64,000 bases of DNA from Campylobacter hepaticus (GCF_001687475.2 NZ_CP031611.1:310001-374000); one strand, 5' to 3'. Positions 38,322 to 47,627 are shown, counted from the stretch's first letter. The notes: generated from the sequence alone by a model not told the origin. Made by a program: numbers and translations.

Positions 38322-39467
38322 ATGCAAGATTATATGCAGCATTTACCTCATATGCAAGAAATAAAGAGTGAAGTTTTATCTAAAGTTTTAAATCAAATTC
38401 AAGACTATGATGAGACAAAATATACTTATAAAGAAGTTAAAGAAGCTTTAAATGCAACGTATTTAAGTATAGAAAATTTAAAGGCTTTACTTTCAAGTGC
38501 GGCAGAAAAATTTATAGAAGAATTAGCTTTTAAATCTGCAAAAACTAAAGAAAAGTATTTTGGAAATTCTATTTCTCTTTTTACCCCACTTTATTTGTCA
38601 AATTATTGTAATTCTAAATGTGTGTATTGTGGTTTTCAAAAAGGCAATAAAATTGCAAGGGCTAAGCTTGATGAACTTGAAATTCATGAAGAAATGGAAG
38701 TTATTGCCAAAAGTGGATTAGAAGAAATTTTAATGTTAACAGGAGAAGGTAGAGAATTTGCAAGTGTAGAATACATAGCTCATGCTTGTAAAATAGCTAG
38801 AGAGTATTTTAAAGTTGTAGGTGTTGAAATTTATCCTATGAATGAAGATGAATATAAAATTTTGCATGAAAATGGTTGTGATTATGTAACCATTTTTCAA
38901 GAAACTTATAATGCTATTAAATATTCTAAAATTCATCTAGATGGTGAAAAACGTGTTTTTCCTTATCGTTTTAATGCACAAGAAAGGGCCTTAAGATCAG
39001 GTATGCGAGGGGTTGCTTTTGGAGCGCTTTTGGGTATAGATGATTTTAGAAAAGATGCCTTAGCTACTGCACTTCATGCATATTTTTTACAACAACTTTA
39101 TCCGCATGCTGAAATTTCTATTTCGGTGCCGCGTTTAAGACCTATTATAAATAATGCTAAAATTCATCCTAAAGATGTGAGTGAAACAAGGCTTTTGCAA
39201 GTGCTTTGTGCTTATAGGCTTTTTTTACCTTATGCTGGAATTACTATTTCAAGTCGTGAAAGAAAGGGTTTTAGGGATGAGGTTATAAAGCTTGGTGCAA
39301 GTAAGATGAGTGCAGGAGTAAGCGTGGGTATAGGTGAACACAAGGGCGATAAAAAGGGTGATGAGCAGTTTGAAATTTCAGACAATAGAAGCGTAAGTGA
39401 AATTTTATCCATGCTTAAAAATTCTAATTTACAAGCTATAATGAGTGATAGTATTTATGTGGGATAA
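38322..39467 (+). CDS. thiH: 2-iminoacetate synthase (radical SAM)
   Basis: A 381-residue radical SAM lyase cleaving tyrosine to dehydroglycine for ThiG. The iron-sulfur motif C-N-S-K-C-V-Y-C (CxxxCxxC) is at about residues 99-106, followed by the S-adenosylmethionine motif M-L-T-G-E-G-R and conserved V-G-V-E-I-Y-P. It begins 2 nt after the restriction-enzyme remnant and overlaps the tenI-like gene by 11 nt. The gene itself looks intact despite the insertion upstream; ATG 38322 is preceded by AAAGGGATTAATC. Confidence 0.95.
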   Translation: MQDYMQHLPHMQEIKSEVLSKVLNQIQDYDETKYTYKEVKEALNATYLSIENLKALLSSAAEKFIEELAFKSAKTKEKYFGNSISLFTPLYLSNYCNSKCVYCGFQKGNKIARAKLDELEIHEEMEVIAKSGLEEILMLTGEGREFASVEYIAHACKIAREYFKVVGVEIYPMNEDEYKILHENGCDYVTIFQETYNAIKYSKIHLDGEKRVFPYRFNAQERALRSGMRGVAFGALLGIDDFRKDALATALHAYFLQQLYPHAEISISVPRLRPIINNAKIHPKDVSETRLLQVLCAYRLFLPYAGITISSRERKGFRDEVIKLGASKMSAGVSVGIGEHKGDKKGDEQFEISDNRSVSEILSMLKNSNLQAIMSDSIYVG

Positions 39468-40062
39468 AAAAATTATCGCTATAAGCGATAGAAAATGTGT
39501 ACAAATAGATTTTTTAAAATATATGGAAAAACTTGCAAAAGCTAAAATAGATGCTATAGTTTTAAGGGAAAAAGATTTAAGTGAATTTGAGTATTATGAT
39601 TTAGCAAAAGAAGTTTTAGCTATTTGTGCTAAACATAAAATCACTTGTTTTTTGCATTTTTTTGATAGAGTGTGTTTAAAATTAGGACACCGTTATTTTC
39701 ATGCCCCTCTTGTCTTATTAAGAAAAGAGCCTAAATTAGCAAGATATTTTCATGTACTTGGGACTTCTGTGCATAGCAAAGAAGAACTTTTAGAGGCAAT
39801 AAATTATAAGGTAAATTATGCTTTTGTAGGACATATTTTTACTAGTTCTTGCAAAAAAGATTTAAATCCAAAAGGAATAGATTTTTTAAAATCTTTACTT
39901 GATTTTAGCCCCATTCCTCTTTATGCTATAGGGGGTATTAATATAAGAAATATTGAACAATTTAAGAGTTTAAATGTGGCAGGAGTTTGTATGCGTGAAA
40001 TTTTAATACAAGAAAAAGATCTTAAAAAATATCTCATAGCTTGCAAGGAAAAATTATTATGA
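39457..40062 (+). CDS. tenI: ThiE/TenI-like protein
   Basis: A 201-residue TIM-barrel protein related to thiamine-phosphate synthase: V-L-R-E-K-D-L near residue 34, H-V-L-G-T-S-V-H near 103, G-H-I-F near 124 and A-I-G-G-I near 158. The N-D-R-x-D-x-A and D-G-V-H-L motifs of true ThiE are altered (F-D-R-V-C-L-K-L and no pyrophosphate-binding Asp pair), so it is more like TenI, a thiazole tautomerase that aids ThiG/ThiH. I chose ATG 39457 (M-W-D-K-K), inside the end of thiH. Matches Cj1043c. Confidence 0.8.
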   Translation: MWDKKIIAISDRKCVQIDFLKYMEKLAKAKIDAIVLREKDLSEFEYYDLAKEVLAICAKHKITCFLHFFDRVCLKLGHRYFHAPLVLLRKEPKLARYFHVLGTSVHSKEELLEAINYKVNYAFVGHIFTSSCKKDLNPKGIDFLKSLLDFSPIPLYAIGGINIRNIEQFKSLNVAGVCMREILIQEKDLKKYLIACKEKLL

Positions 40063-40949
40063 ATGCAACTTTTTCTTTACCTCAAGATCTAAAACAGTTA
40101 AAGGGTATAAGTTATAAAAATTTTAAATCTTGCACTTTTGCAAAATATACACAAACTAATTCTTCATATTCCTCCTTTGTTAATGTAAAAACACACCTTT
40201 TAACTTTTGTGCGTAAAGGATATAAAATTTTACATACTGCGTCAAAAAATTATAAAATAGATTCTTATCAAACCTTGTTTTTAAAAGCAGGCAATCATAC
40301 TTTAAGCAATATAGGACTTAGTGATGGTGTTTATGAGGCTTATTTATTTTTTTTTGATAATGCATTTTTAATTGAACTCATTTATAAATATAAAGACTTT
40401 TTTCAATCGGTGCAAATAAATAAAGAAAATGAAATTTTTTGGGTAAAAAATGATAAAATTTTGCAAGGGATCCTAGAAAGTTTTTTACCACATTTTGAAG
40501 AAAATACTCAAATTTTAGATCCTATAATAAATTTGAAATTTGAAGAGATTTTTTTACATTTGCTTTTAAATAAAAATATATATTTTTTTAATTTTTTATC
40601 TACAATTTTAAAGGAATTGCGTTTAGATCTTTTACAACTTTTTGGATATCATGATATAGAATTTTTAAGTGTTAATGAAATGGCTGATTTTGCAAAGCTT
40701 GATTTAGCAACTTTTTCTAAGGAATTTAAAAAATGTTTTGGAAAAAGCCCTAAAAAATGGCTGGATGAAAAAAGATTGCAAAAAGCAAAAATTTTACTTG
40801 AATTTTCTCAAAAAAATGTTAATGAAATTGCAAATGAATGTGCTTTTTCTTCTATAGCTTGGTTTATTGAAAGATTTAAAGAACAATACGGACAAAGTCC
40901 AAAACAATATCAAAAATCAAAAAACTTGTATTTTTTATCAAAAAACTAG
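40059..40949 (+). CDS. AraC-family transcriptional regulator
   Basis: A 296-residue regulator. The C-terminal 100 residues form the paired helix-turn-helix of AraC proteins: V-N-E-M-A-D-F-A-K-L-D-L-A-T-F-S-K-E-F-K near 205-224, F-G-K-S-P-K-K-W-L, then V-N-E-I-A-N-E-C-A-F-S-S and the family end P-K-Q-Y-Q-K. The N-terminal half is a cupin-like effector domain without recognisable ligand residues. Start ATG 40059 overlaps the tenI stop (ATGA). Targets unknown; the downstream periplasmic protein and MFS gene are candidates. Matches Cj1042c. Confidence 0.88.
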   Translation: MNATFSLPQDLKQLKGISYKNFKSCTFAKYTQTNSSYSSFVNVKTHLLTFVRKGYKILHTASKNYKIDSYQTLFLKAGNHTLSNIGLSDGVYEAYLFFFDNAFLIELIYKYKDFFQSVQINKENEIFWVKNDKILQGILESFLPHFEENTQILDPIINLKFEEIFLHLLLNKNIYFFNFLSTILKELRLDLLQLFGYHDIEFLSVNEMADFAKLDLATFSKEFKKCFGKSPKKWLDEKRLQKAKILLEFSQKNVNEIANECAFSSIAWFIERFKEQYGQSPKQYQKSKNLYFLSKN

Positions 40950-40972
40950 CACATTTTTTTAATTTTTCTTTC

Positions 40973-40978
40973 TATAAT
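40973..40978 (+). promoter_or_regulatory. Probable -10 box for the periplasmic protein gene
   Basis: TATAAT at 40973-40978, 29 nt before the ATG at 41008 with AGAAAGGAAT between them. It lies in the 58-nt spacer after the AraC-type regulator. Confidence 0.55.
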
Positions 40979-41007
40979 AAAAAAATAAAATAAGAAAGGA
41001 ATAAATA

Positions 41008-41862
41008 ATGAAAAAATATGTTTTAAGTTTAATACTTGCTGGAAGTTTATTGGGTGCAAACACTTTAAAATATGAAGAATTTAGTGGTTTTGAAAATCCT
41101 GAAAGTGTTTTTGTGGATAAAAATTTTGTTTATGTATCTAATTTAGGTAAAAAAATTGATCCTTTGGGTAAAGATAATGATGGTTTTATTTCTAAATTAG
41201 ATAAAAATGGCAAAATATTAGAATATAAATTTTTAAACAAGTTGCATGCTCCTAAAGGTATGTTAGAGCTTAATCAAACTCTTTATGTAGCAGATATTGA
41301 TGTATTGCGTGGTTTTGATTTAAAAACCAAAGAGGAAATTTTTAATTTACCTATAAAGGGTGCAATTTTTTTAAATGATATTGAAAAATTAGATGATAAT
41401 ACTCTTTTATTAAGTGATACTGGTACAGGTTTAATTTTGAAAATTAATTTAAAAACTAAAGAGTATGAAGAACTTATAAGGCTTGATTTAAATCAATTTG
41501 GAGGTCCAAATGGTTTATATTTAGATAGAAAAAATAATAAGCTTTTTATAGCAGGATATCATATTGATGGTGTAAGTCATGGTCTTGTTGTAAGTTATGA
41601 TTTAAATAGCAAAAAAGTTGATATTATTAAAAATGAAAAAGAATCTTATGATGGAATAGTTCCTTATGGCGATGCTTTGTTGGTCAGTTCTTGGGGAGAA
41701 AATTTACAAGGTGTGATTTATAAAATTAATAAGGCAAATCAAAGCATAAAACTTGATTTACCATTAATGAAAGGTCCTGCAGATATTTTTGTAGAAAATA
41801 ATAATTTATGGATCCCTAAGATGATAGAAGGTAAAATAATGAAAGTTGTTTTAGAAAAATAA
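41008..41862 (+). CDS. Periplasmic SMP-30/beta-propeller-like protein
   Basis: A 284-residue exported protein with a cleavable signal peptide (residues 1-18, L-A-G-S-L-L-G-A-N). The mature part has repeated blades such as [18 protein letters not shown] and [12 protein letters not shown], the pattern of SMP-30/NHL-type propellers. C. jejuni Cj1041c is annotated as a periplasmic ATP/GTP-binding protein, for which I see no nucleotide motif. It follows the AraC regulator and precedes an MFS transporter; function unknown. Confidence 0.75.
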   Translation: MKKYVLSLILAGSLLGANTLKYEEFSGFENPESVFVDKNFVYVSNLGKKIDPLGKDNDGFISKLDKNGKILEYKFLNKLHAPKGMLELNQTLYVADIDVLRGFDLKTKEEIFNLPIKGAIFLNDIEKLDDNTLLLSDTGTGLILKINLKTKEYEELIRLDLNQFGGPNGLYLDRKNNKLFIAGYHIDGVSHGLVVSYDLNSKKVDIIKNEKESYDGIVPYGDALLVSSWGENLQGVIYKINKANQSIKLDLPLMKGPADIFVENNNLWIPKMIEGKIMKVVLEK

Positions 41863-41874
41863 AGATGAAATGTA

Positions 41875-43041
41875 ATGGGTGTTATATATAAAAAGATTTT
41901 TTGGCTTAATTTTTTTATTGTTATAATCATAGCTTTTAATCTTCGCGCACCTATTACAACCATAGGACCAATTATAGATTCTATTAAAGATGCTTATGGT
42001 TTAAATTCTACCTTAGCAGGAATACTTACAAGTTTACCTTTAATAGCTTTTGGAAGTATTTCATTTGTAGTTGGATATTTTTCTCCTATTAGAGCTATTA
42101 TTGTTGGGATTTTTTTAATTTTTATAGGAGAGCTTTTGCGTTCTTATACTGGAGTATACGGTCTTTTTATAGGCATGTTAGGAATAGGATGTGGTATTGC
42201 TATTGCTAATGTTTTACTTCCTAGTTTTATTAAAGAGAAATTTCCTAAAAAAATGGCAACTATGATGGGGGTATATAGTCTTGTCTTAAGTATTTCTTCT
42301 ATAGCTGGAATTGCTTTAATTATACCTTTGCTTAGTGTTTTTAATTTAGCAGGAGCAATGGCTTTTTGGGCGGTTTTTTCTTTTATTGCTTTAGTGGTTT
42401 ATTATCCTCAAGCTAAAAATGGTAGATTTTTTCGTACTAAGAAAAAACAATTTAAAGAAGTTAATCTTTTTACCCATCCAACCACTTGGAAAATTACTTT
42501 TTTTATGGGATTTCAAAGTTTTTTAGCCTATTCTTTGTTTTTTTGGTATGTTCAAATGATTGTTGAAAAAGGTTTTGATAGGGAATTTGCTACAGATATA
42601 GTGCTTTTTGCTCAACTCATAGCTGCTCCAATTTCTTTGTTTGGTCCTTTACTTTTAGGTAAACTTAAACAAAATTTACATACTATTTATATAGGAAGTT
42701 TATGTAGTATGTATGTGCTTGCTTTTATTATACTTTTTATTTTTGATGGTAAGATTTTTATTATTATTAGTGCTTTTATAATGGGATTCCCATGGGGTGG
42801 AGTTTTTGGTATAGCTTTATTATTTATTGCTTTAAAAAGTTCTAATACTCAAATAGCAGCTAAGCTTTCTGCTTTAGCTCAAGGTTTTGGTTATTTAATT
42901 GCAGCACAAGGACAATGGCTTATAGGTTTAATGCATGATAAATTTGAAAATTTTACAAGTTCTATTTTAATGCTTATTTTTATAGGAATTTTAATTAATA
43001 TTTTTGGATATCTATCTTATAAAAGTAGGATCATTAAATAA
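41875..43041 (+). CDS. MFS transporter, cyanate/NimT-like family
   Basis: A 388-residue major-facilitator protein with about 12 membrane helices. The start (F-N-L-R-A-P-I-T-T-I-G-P-I at residues 19-31) is the hallmark of the CynX/NimT subgroup, which includes cyanate and 2-nitroimidazole transporters. The substrate is not predictable. It starts 12 nt after the periplasmic protein gene. Its last 30 nt overlap the 3' end of the convergent murG. Equivalent to Cj1040c. Confidence 0.87.
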   Translation: MGVIYKKIFWLNFFIVIIIAFNLRAPITTIGPIIDSIKDAYGLNSTLAGILTSLPLIAFGSISFVVGYFSPIRAIIVGIFLIFIGELLRSYTGVYGLFIGMLGIGCGIAIANVLLPSFIKEKFPKKMATMMGVYSLVLSISSIAGIALIIPLLSVFNLAGAMAFWAVFSFIALVVYYPQAKNGRFFRTKKKQFKEVNLFTHPTTWKITFFMGFQSFLAYSLFFWYVQMIVEKGFDREFATDIVLFAQLIAAPISLFGPLLLGKLKQNLHTIYIGSLCSMYVLAFIILFIFDGKIFIIISAFIMGFPWGGVFGIALLFIALKSSNTQIAAKLSALAQGFGYLIAAQGQWLIGLMHDKFENFTSSILMLIFIGILINIFGYLSYKSRIIK

Positions 43042-44040
43042 GGCTTTATTAAGCAAAAGTTCTGCACCATTTTTTTGTGCTATATTTTTAAGTCTTGTAG
43101 AAATATCTTCTAAATTTAAATTAAGTATTGTTTGAAATAAAATATCAAGATTTATATTATTTTGAGTAAAAATTTTACATAAAGCTTGATCTTGTAAAAA
43201 TTTAGCATTAAAGTACTGATGATTTTTAGCAGCGTAAGGATAAGGAATAAAAATAGCGGGTAGATTGTTAGCACAAAGTTCAAAAAGTGTGCTTGCACCC
43301 GATCTTGATATAGCTAAATCTGCTTGTTGCATTTTTTTTTCTAAATTCGGGGTAAAATCAAAAAGATCAGCTTGTATATTTAAGCTTTGGTATTTTTTTT
43401 GACATTTTTCAAAGTCATTTTTTCCACATTGATGAATAATATTAATATTTTGTTTTTGAAGTTTTGGTGCTAAATTTAAAGCCAAATCATTAATAAATTG
43501 TGCTCCTTGAGAGCCTCCTAAAAAAATGATATTTTTTATTTCTTTACGTATTCTTGCATAATTAAAAAATTTATCAGCTATAGGATAAGGAGTAAATTCT
43601 TTTTCAAAAGCACTAAAAAATTTTTTAGCAAAAGGTTTTAATAGTAAATTTAAAGATCCACTTTTTGAATTTTGTTCATGTATAAAAAGTGGTAAGTGTG
43701 AAAATAAAGCTGCAAAAGAAGCTGGTGCAGCGCTATACCCACCTACACTAAAAACAGCTTTAATATTATTACTTTTAAAGATTTTTTTACAATCTTGAGA
43801 AAGTTTTAAAATGTGAATTAAAGAATAAATTTGAGATATTTTATTTTGATTAACCACTCCACAAGAATTTAAAAAAAATTTTTCTTTAAAAGCGGATTCA
43901 TTTTCAAACCATGCTTTATCTTGTCCGTTTTGACTGCCTATATAAATACAATTTATATTTTTTTTTATAGCACTTTGTAGTAAACAACGTACTATGTTTA
44001 AATGTCCTCCAGTTCCACCACCTGTTAAAACTATAGTCAT
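43012..44040 (-). CDS. murG: UDP-N-acetylglucosamine-lipid I transferase
   Basis: A 342-residue membrane-associated glycosyltransferase that makes lipid II. The N-terminal glycine-rich loop T-G-G-G-T-G-G-H (residues 6-13), the second G-G-S-Q-G-A near 170 and the UDP-GlcNAc-binding region S-R-S-G-A-S-T-L-F-E near 240 are intact. It overlaps ftsW by 4 nt. Its C-terminal ten codons are antisense to the end of the MFS gene. Confidence 0.96.
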   Translation of the reverse strand: MTIVLTGGGTGGHLNIVRCLLQSAIKKNINCIYIGSQNGQDKAWFENESAFKEKFFLNSCGVVNQNKISQIYSLIHILKLSQDCKKIFKSNNIKAVFSVGGYSAAPASFAALFSHLPLFIHEQNSKSGSLNLLLKPFAKKFFSAFEKEFTPYPIADKFFNYARIRKEIKNIIFLGGSQGAQFINDLALNLAPKLQKQNINIIHQCGKNDFEKCQKKYQSLNIQADLFDFTPNLEKKMQQADLAISRSGASTLFELCANNLPAIFIPYPYAAKNHQYFNAKFLQDQALCKIFTQNNINLDILFQTILNLNLEDISTRLKNIAQKNGAELLLNKALFNDPTFIR

Positions 44041-45200
44041 AATTTAACCTTTTTTGAAATCATTAATACATAGCCAATTCCTATGCAAATTGCCCACATT
44101 GAGCTTCCCCCATAGCTTAAAAGTGGAACTGCAATTCCTTTTAATGGAGTAAGAGAAATAATACCAAAAGCATTCATAAAAAAAGAAAAAAGCAAAAGTA
44201 AGGCTATTCCTGAGCAAAAGATAAAATCTTGTTTTTCCTCGCATCTTCCTGCGATTCTAAAAATTCTTAAAATCATCCAAAGATAAAGATAGCAAATAAT
44301 TCCAAGTCCTAAAAGTCCTATTTCTTCTGTAATTCCAGAAAGAACAAAATCTGTATGCACCTCGCTTAAAAATCCTAATTTAAAAGTCCCAAGCCCTAGG
44401 CCTTCACCTAACATTCCTCCATGCGCTATAGCATTTAAAGAATGTGAGATTTGATAAGGTTCGCTATTATTGCTTACGCGTAAAGCATTAGCTATCCAAT
44501 TAGGAAGCATAGGTAAAAAGGCATCTTGTATATTACCCCACCAAGATGCTATTCTTTGAATACGTCTTTGATTGCTAAAAATTACCATAATACCTATCAT
44601 CATAATGATTAAAGTTCCAAAAGCAAAAAGTCTTTTACTAGCACCTGCAAAAAAGGCTAAAGCTAATATTAAAAAGAAAGAAATAATGCTTTGACCTAAA
44701 TCATTTTGTGTAATATAAATATAACTTATAACTATAGATGCTAAAATACAATAAGGTAAAAGAATCAAAACTTCATGTTTAATGGCTTTTTTAGTATCAT
44801 CAATACGTCTTGTATAGCTCCAAGCTAAAAAATATATAAGTCCTATTTTGAAAAATTCTACAGGGGAAATTGAAACAGGACCTAAGCGTATCCAACGTTT
44901 AGCACCGCCACTAGCTGTGGCTAAAGCAGAAGGTAAAAAAGGCAAAGCAATAATAAATATAAAAGAACTAATTAAAATGGCGAGTATAATTTTTTTATGT
45001 AAGGTTTTATTAGGATTAAGTCTAGAAATGAAAAACATGATGAATATCCCACTTATTCCAAAAAAAAGTTGGCGTATAAAAAAATGAAATTCTCCATAAT
45101 CAAGAAAAAGGACAGTAAAGGCTGTAAGAGAATATGAAAATACTACACCTATAGTGATTAAAATGCAACTTAAATAAAACAATCTTTTATCAGCAATCAT
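44037..45200 (-). CDS. ftsW: FtsW-family lipid II flippase/glycosyltransferase (SEDS)
   Basis: A 387-residue SEDS protein with about 10 membrane helices. Family features are the charged loop G-G-A-K-R-W-I-R-L-G near residue 97-106, P-V-E-F-F-K near 112, N-D-L-G-Q-S near 165, G-E-G-L-G-L-G near 267 and the C-terminal G-I-A-V-P-L-L-S-Y-G-G-S-S. It polymerises septal peptidoglycan with its PBP partner; RodA is the alternative family member, but pairing with murG favours FtsW. No ribosome binding site is visible and a -10 box lies 5 nt upstream of the ATG. Confidence 0.9.
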   Translation of the reverse strand: MIADKRLFYLSCILITIGVVFSYSLTAFTVLFLDYGEFHFFIRQLFFGISGIFIMFFISRLNPNKTLHKKIILAILISSFIFIIALPFLPSALATASGGAKRWIRLGPVSISPVEFFKIGLIYFLAWSYTRRIDDTKKAIKHEVLILLPYCILASIVISYIYITQNDLGQSIISFFLILALAFFAGASKRLFAFGTLIIMMIGIMVIFSNQRRIQRIASWWGNIQDAFLPMLPNWIANALRVSNNSEPYQISHSLNAIAHGGMLGEGLGLGTFKLGFLSEVHTDFVLSGITEEIGLLGLGIICYLYLWMILRIFRIAGRCEEKQDFIFCSGIALLLLFSFFMNAFGIISLTPLKGIAVPLLSYGGSSMWAICIGIGYVLMISKKVKL

Positions 45201-45205
45201 ATATA

Positions 45206-45211
45206 ATTATA
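45206..45211 (-). promoter_or_regulatory. -10 box very close to the ftsW start
   Basis: TATAAT on the minus strand ends 5 nt before the ftsW ATG at 45200. Transcription from it would begin at or near the start codon, giving a leaderless or nearly leaderless message. This fits the lack of a Shine-Dalgarno sequence there. Confidence 0.45.
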
Positions 45212-45298
45212 ACTTTTCTTTATATTGAAATAATTTTTTAAAAAAATATTATAACTAAAATAAATTAAAATTTTTACTAAGTTTTTGTAAGCAAATTT

Positions 45299-45307
45299 TG
45301 CTAGAAT
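45299..45307 (+). promoter_or_regulatory. Extended -10 promoter of pycA
   Basis: TGC-TAGAAT at 45299-45307, 29 nt upstream of the pycA ATG, with AAAAAGGT as ribosome binding site. It has the same form as the fliW promoter box. Confidence 0.65.
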
Positions 45308-45336
45308 TAGAAATAAACATGTAAAAAAGGTAGATT

Positions 45337-46797
45337 ATGAATCAAATTCGTAAAATTCTTATAGCAAATAGGGCTGAAATAGCTGTCCGTGTTATTCGTG
45401 CTTGTAGAGATTTGCATGTTAAAAGTGTAGCTGTTTTTACAGATCCTGATCGTGAGTGTTTGCATGTAAAAATAGCAGATGAAGCTTATCGTATAGGTAC
45501 AGATGCTATAAGAGGTTATTTAGATATTAAACGCATTGTTGAGATTGCTAAAGCATGTGGTGCAGATGCTATTCATCCAGGTTATGGATTTTTAAGTGAA
45601 AATTATGAATTTGCTAAAGCATGTGAAGATGCGAAAATTATTTTTATAGGTCCAAAATCTGAAGTTATTTATAAAATGGGAAATAAAAATATTGCACGTA
45701 AATTAATGGCTAAAAATGGCATTCCTGTTGTTCCAGGAACTGAAAAATTAAACTCTTATACCATAGAAGAGATTAAAGCTTTTGCTGAAAAAATAGGATA
45801 TCCTGTAATTTTAAAGGCTTCAGGTGGTGGAGGAGGTCGTGGAATTCGTGTTGTTTATAAAGAAGAAGAATTACAAAATGCTTTTGATTCTTGCAAAAGA
45901 GAGGCTTTGAGTTATTTTAATAATGATGAAGTATTTATGGAAAAATATATACTTAATCCTCGTCATATAGAATTTCAAATTTTAGGGGATAATTATGGTA
46001 ATATTATCCATCTTTGTGAGAGAGATTGTTCTATTCAAAGAAGACATCAAAAAATGATTGAAATTGCACCATGTCCTGGAATTTCAGATAATCTTAGAAA
46101 AACTATGGGTGTTAGTGCAGTAGCAGCTGCTAAAGCCGTAGCTTATACGAATGCAGGAACTATAGAGTTTTTACTTGATGATTATAATCGTTTTTATTTC
46201 ATGGAGATGAATACAAGAATTCAAGTTGAACATCCTATTACAGAAGAAATTACGGGTATTGATCTTATTGTAAGACAAATTCGTATTGCAGCTGGAGAAA
46301 TTTTAGATTTAGAACAAAGTGATATTAAACCTAGAGGTTTTGCTATTGAGGCTAGGATTACAGCTGAAAATGTCTGGAAAAATTTTATTCCAAATACAGG
46401 AAAAATAAAAGAATATTATCCAGCACTTGGTCCATCAGTTAGAGTAGATAGTCATATTTATAAAGATTATACTATTGCACCTTATTATGATTCTATGCTT
46501 GCTAAGCTTATTGTTAAAGCAACAAGTTACGATTTAGCAGTTAATAAGCTAGAGCGTGCTTTAAAAGAATTTGTAATTGCTGATATTAGAACAACTATTC
46601 CTTTTTTAATTGCTATTACAAAAACAAGAGAATTTAGAAGAGGATATTTAGATACTTCTTTTATAGAAACGCATATGCAAGAATTATTAGAAAAAACAGA
46701 AGATCATCATCAAGAAAATAAAGAAGAAGTTATAGCTGCTATTGCTGCAACTTTAAAAAAATACGAGAAGGTAGAAAATAATGGATTTTTTAGATAG
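45337..46797 (+). CDS. pycA: Pyruvate carboxylase subunit A (biotin carboxylase)
   Basis: A 486-residue ATP-grasp biotin carboxylase. It has the N-terminal I-A-N-R-A-E-I-A-V-R, H-P-G-Y-G-F-L-S-E-N near 75, the glycine loop A-S-G-G-G-G-G-R-G near 165, E-R-D-C-S-I-Q-R-R-H-Q-K near 230 and M-N-T-R-I-Q-V-E-H near 290. Acetyl-CoA carboxylase AccC is the alternative; synteny with Cj1037c (pycA) and the C-terminal extension past residue 445 favour the two-subunit anaplerotic pyruvate carboxylase, whose PycB lies elsewhere. It overlaps the next small gene by 17 nt. Confidence 0.85.
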   Translation: MNQIRKILIANRAEIAVRVIRACRDLHVKSVAVFTDPDRECLHVKIADEAYRIGTDAIRGYLDIKRIVEIAKACGADAIHPGYGFLSENYEFAKACEDAKIIFIGPKSEVIYKMGNKNIARKLMAKNGIPVVPGTEKLNSYTIEEIKAFAEKIGYPVILKASGGGGGRGIRVVYKEEELQNAFDSCKREALSYFNNDEVFMEKYILNPRHIEFQILGDNYGNIIHLCERDCSIQRRHQKMIEIAPCPGISDNLRKTMGVSAVAAAKAVAYTNAGTIEFLLDDYNRFYFMEMNTRIQVEHPITEEITGIDLIVRQIRIAAGEILDLEQSDIKPRGFAIEARITAENVWKNFIPNTGKIKEYYPALGPSVRVDSHIYKDYTIAPYYDSMLAKLIVKATSYDLAVNKLERALKEFVIADIRTTIPFLIAITKTREFRRGYLDTSFIETHMQELLEKTEDHHQENKEEVIAAIAATLKKYEKVENNGFFR

Positions 46798-47002
46798 TCT
46801 TAAAAATATTAAAAAAGAAATGCAAGCAGATTGCACAACAAAAAAATTAAATAAAAATGATGAAAAAGCATTTAAAAATGCTTGTAATACAACACAAGAA
46901 ATAAAAATAGATAAAGCAATGGAAGAAATTTTTTTAAAACAAGAAAGATTACAGGATGAATTTTCTGAATTTATTAAAAACTCAGGTATTAAAAAAATTT
47001 AA
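46781..47002 (+). CDS. Small hypothetical protein
   Basis: A 73-residue soluble, highly charged helical protein (M-D-F-L-D-S-L-K-N-I-K-K-E-M), with no motif I recognise. It overlaps pycA by 17 nt and abuts the broken bpt gene, so it lies inside an operon; C. jejuni has a similar gene here (Cj1036c). The conserved position and clean start support that it is real. Function unknown. Confidence 0.65.
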   Translation: MDFLDSLKNIKKEMQADCTTKKLNKNDEKAFKNACNTTQEIKIDKAMEEIFLKQERLQDEFSEFIKNSGIKKI

Positions 47003-47627
47003 ATGTTTGAAATAGGTTTTTGTACTCTTGAAGATGAGTGTCCTTATTTAAAAAATAAGCAGTCTCGTATAGAGTATAAATATATACAAAATTGTTCTAA
47101 GAAAATGAATAATGAATTAATAAGACGAGGTTGGCGTCGTTTTGGAAGATATTTTTCTCGTCCAATTTGTAAAGATTGTGATGAATGTTTAAGTCTTAGA
47201 ATTTTAGCCCATGAGTATGAATTTTCAAAAAGCGAAAGAAGAGTTATTAATAAAAATTCTAATACTAAATGATTTAAATTTTAAACAATATGATAATTTG
47301 TATGTTGAAGGTTTTATGGATTTTGGATATGAGCTTGCATTCTATATAGAAAACAAACTTGTATGTGTGGATTTAATTGATATTTTAGAAGATGGAATTT
47401 CAAGTATTTATTGTTTTTATGATCCTGATTTTACCTCTTTTTCTTTGGGCAAGTTTTCCTTGCTTAGTGAAATAAAAATAGCCAAAAAAATGAATCTTGA
47501 TTATATTTATTTAGGATATTTTGTAAAAAAATGTCAATCTTTATCATATAAAGCCGATTATACACCCAATGAAATTTTAAAAGGCACGAGTTCGCTTTTT
47601 GAAAATGAGGTTTTATGGGAGAAATAA
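47003..47627 (+). pseudogene. bpt: Aspartate/glutamate leucyltransferase Bpt, disrupted by an internal deletion
   Basis: This gene normally encodes a protein of about 239 residues that adds leucine to N-terminal Asp or Glu for N-degron degradation. The first frame (47003-47272) has the conserved start [18 protein letters not shown] and [11 protein letters not shown], then stops after N-K-N-S-N-T-K. The remainder (from about 47271: D-L-N-F-K-Q-Y) continues in another frame to 47627 with the C-terminal domain ([15 protein letters not shown]). Compared with the C. jejuni protein as I remember it, roughly 32 residues are gone (about 95 nt, not a multiple of three). Probably inactive. Confidence 0.82.

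Noticed and set aside
35862-40062. TPP riboswitch in front of the thiamine genes
   Set aside because: The leaders before thiS (35 nt) and thiD (gene overlap) are too short for the conserved TPP aptamer and show none of its motifs.
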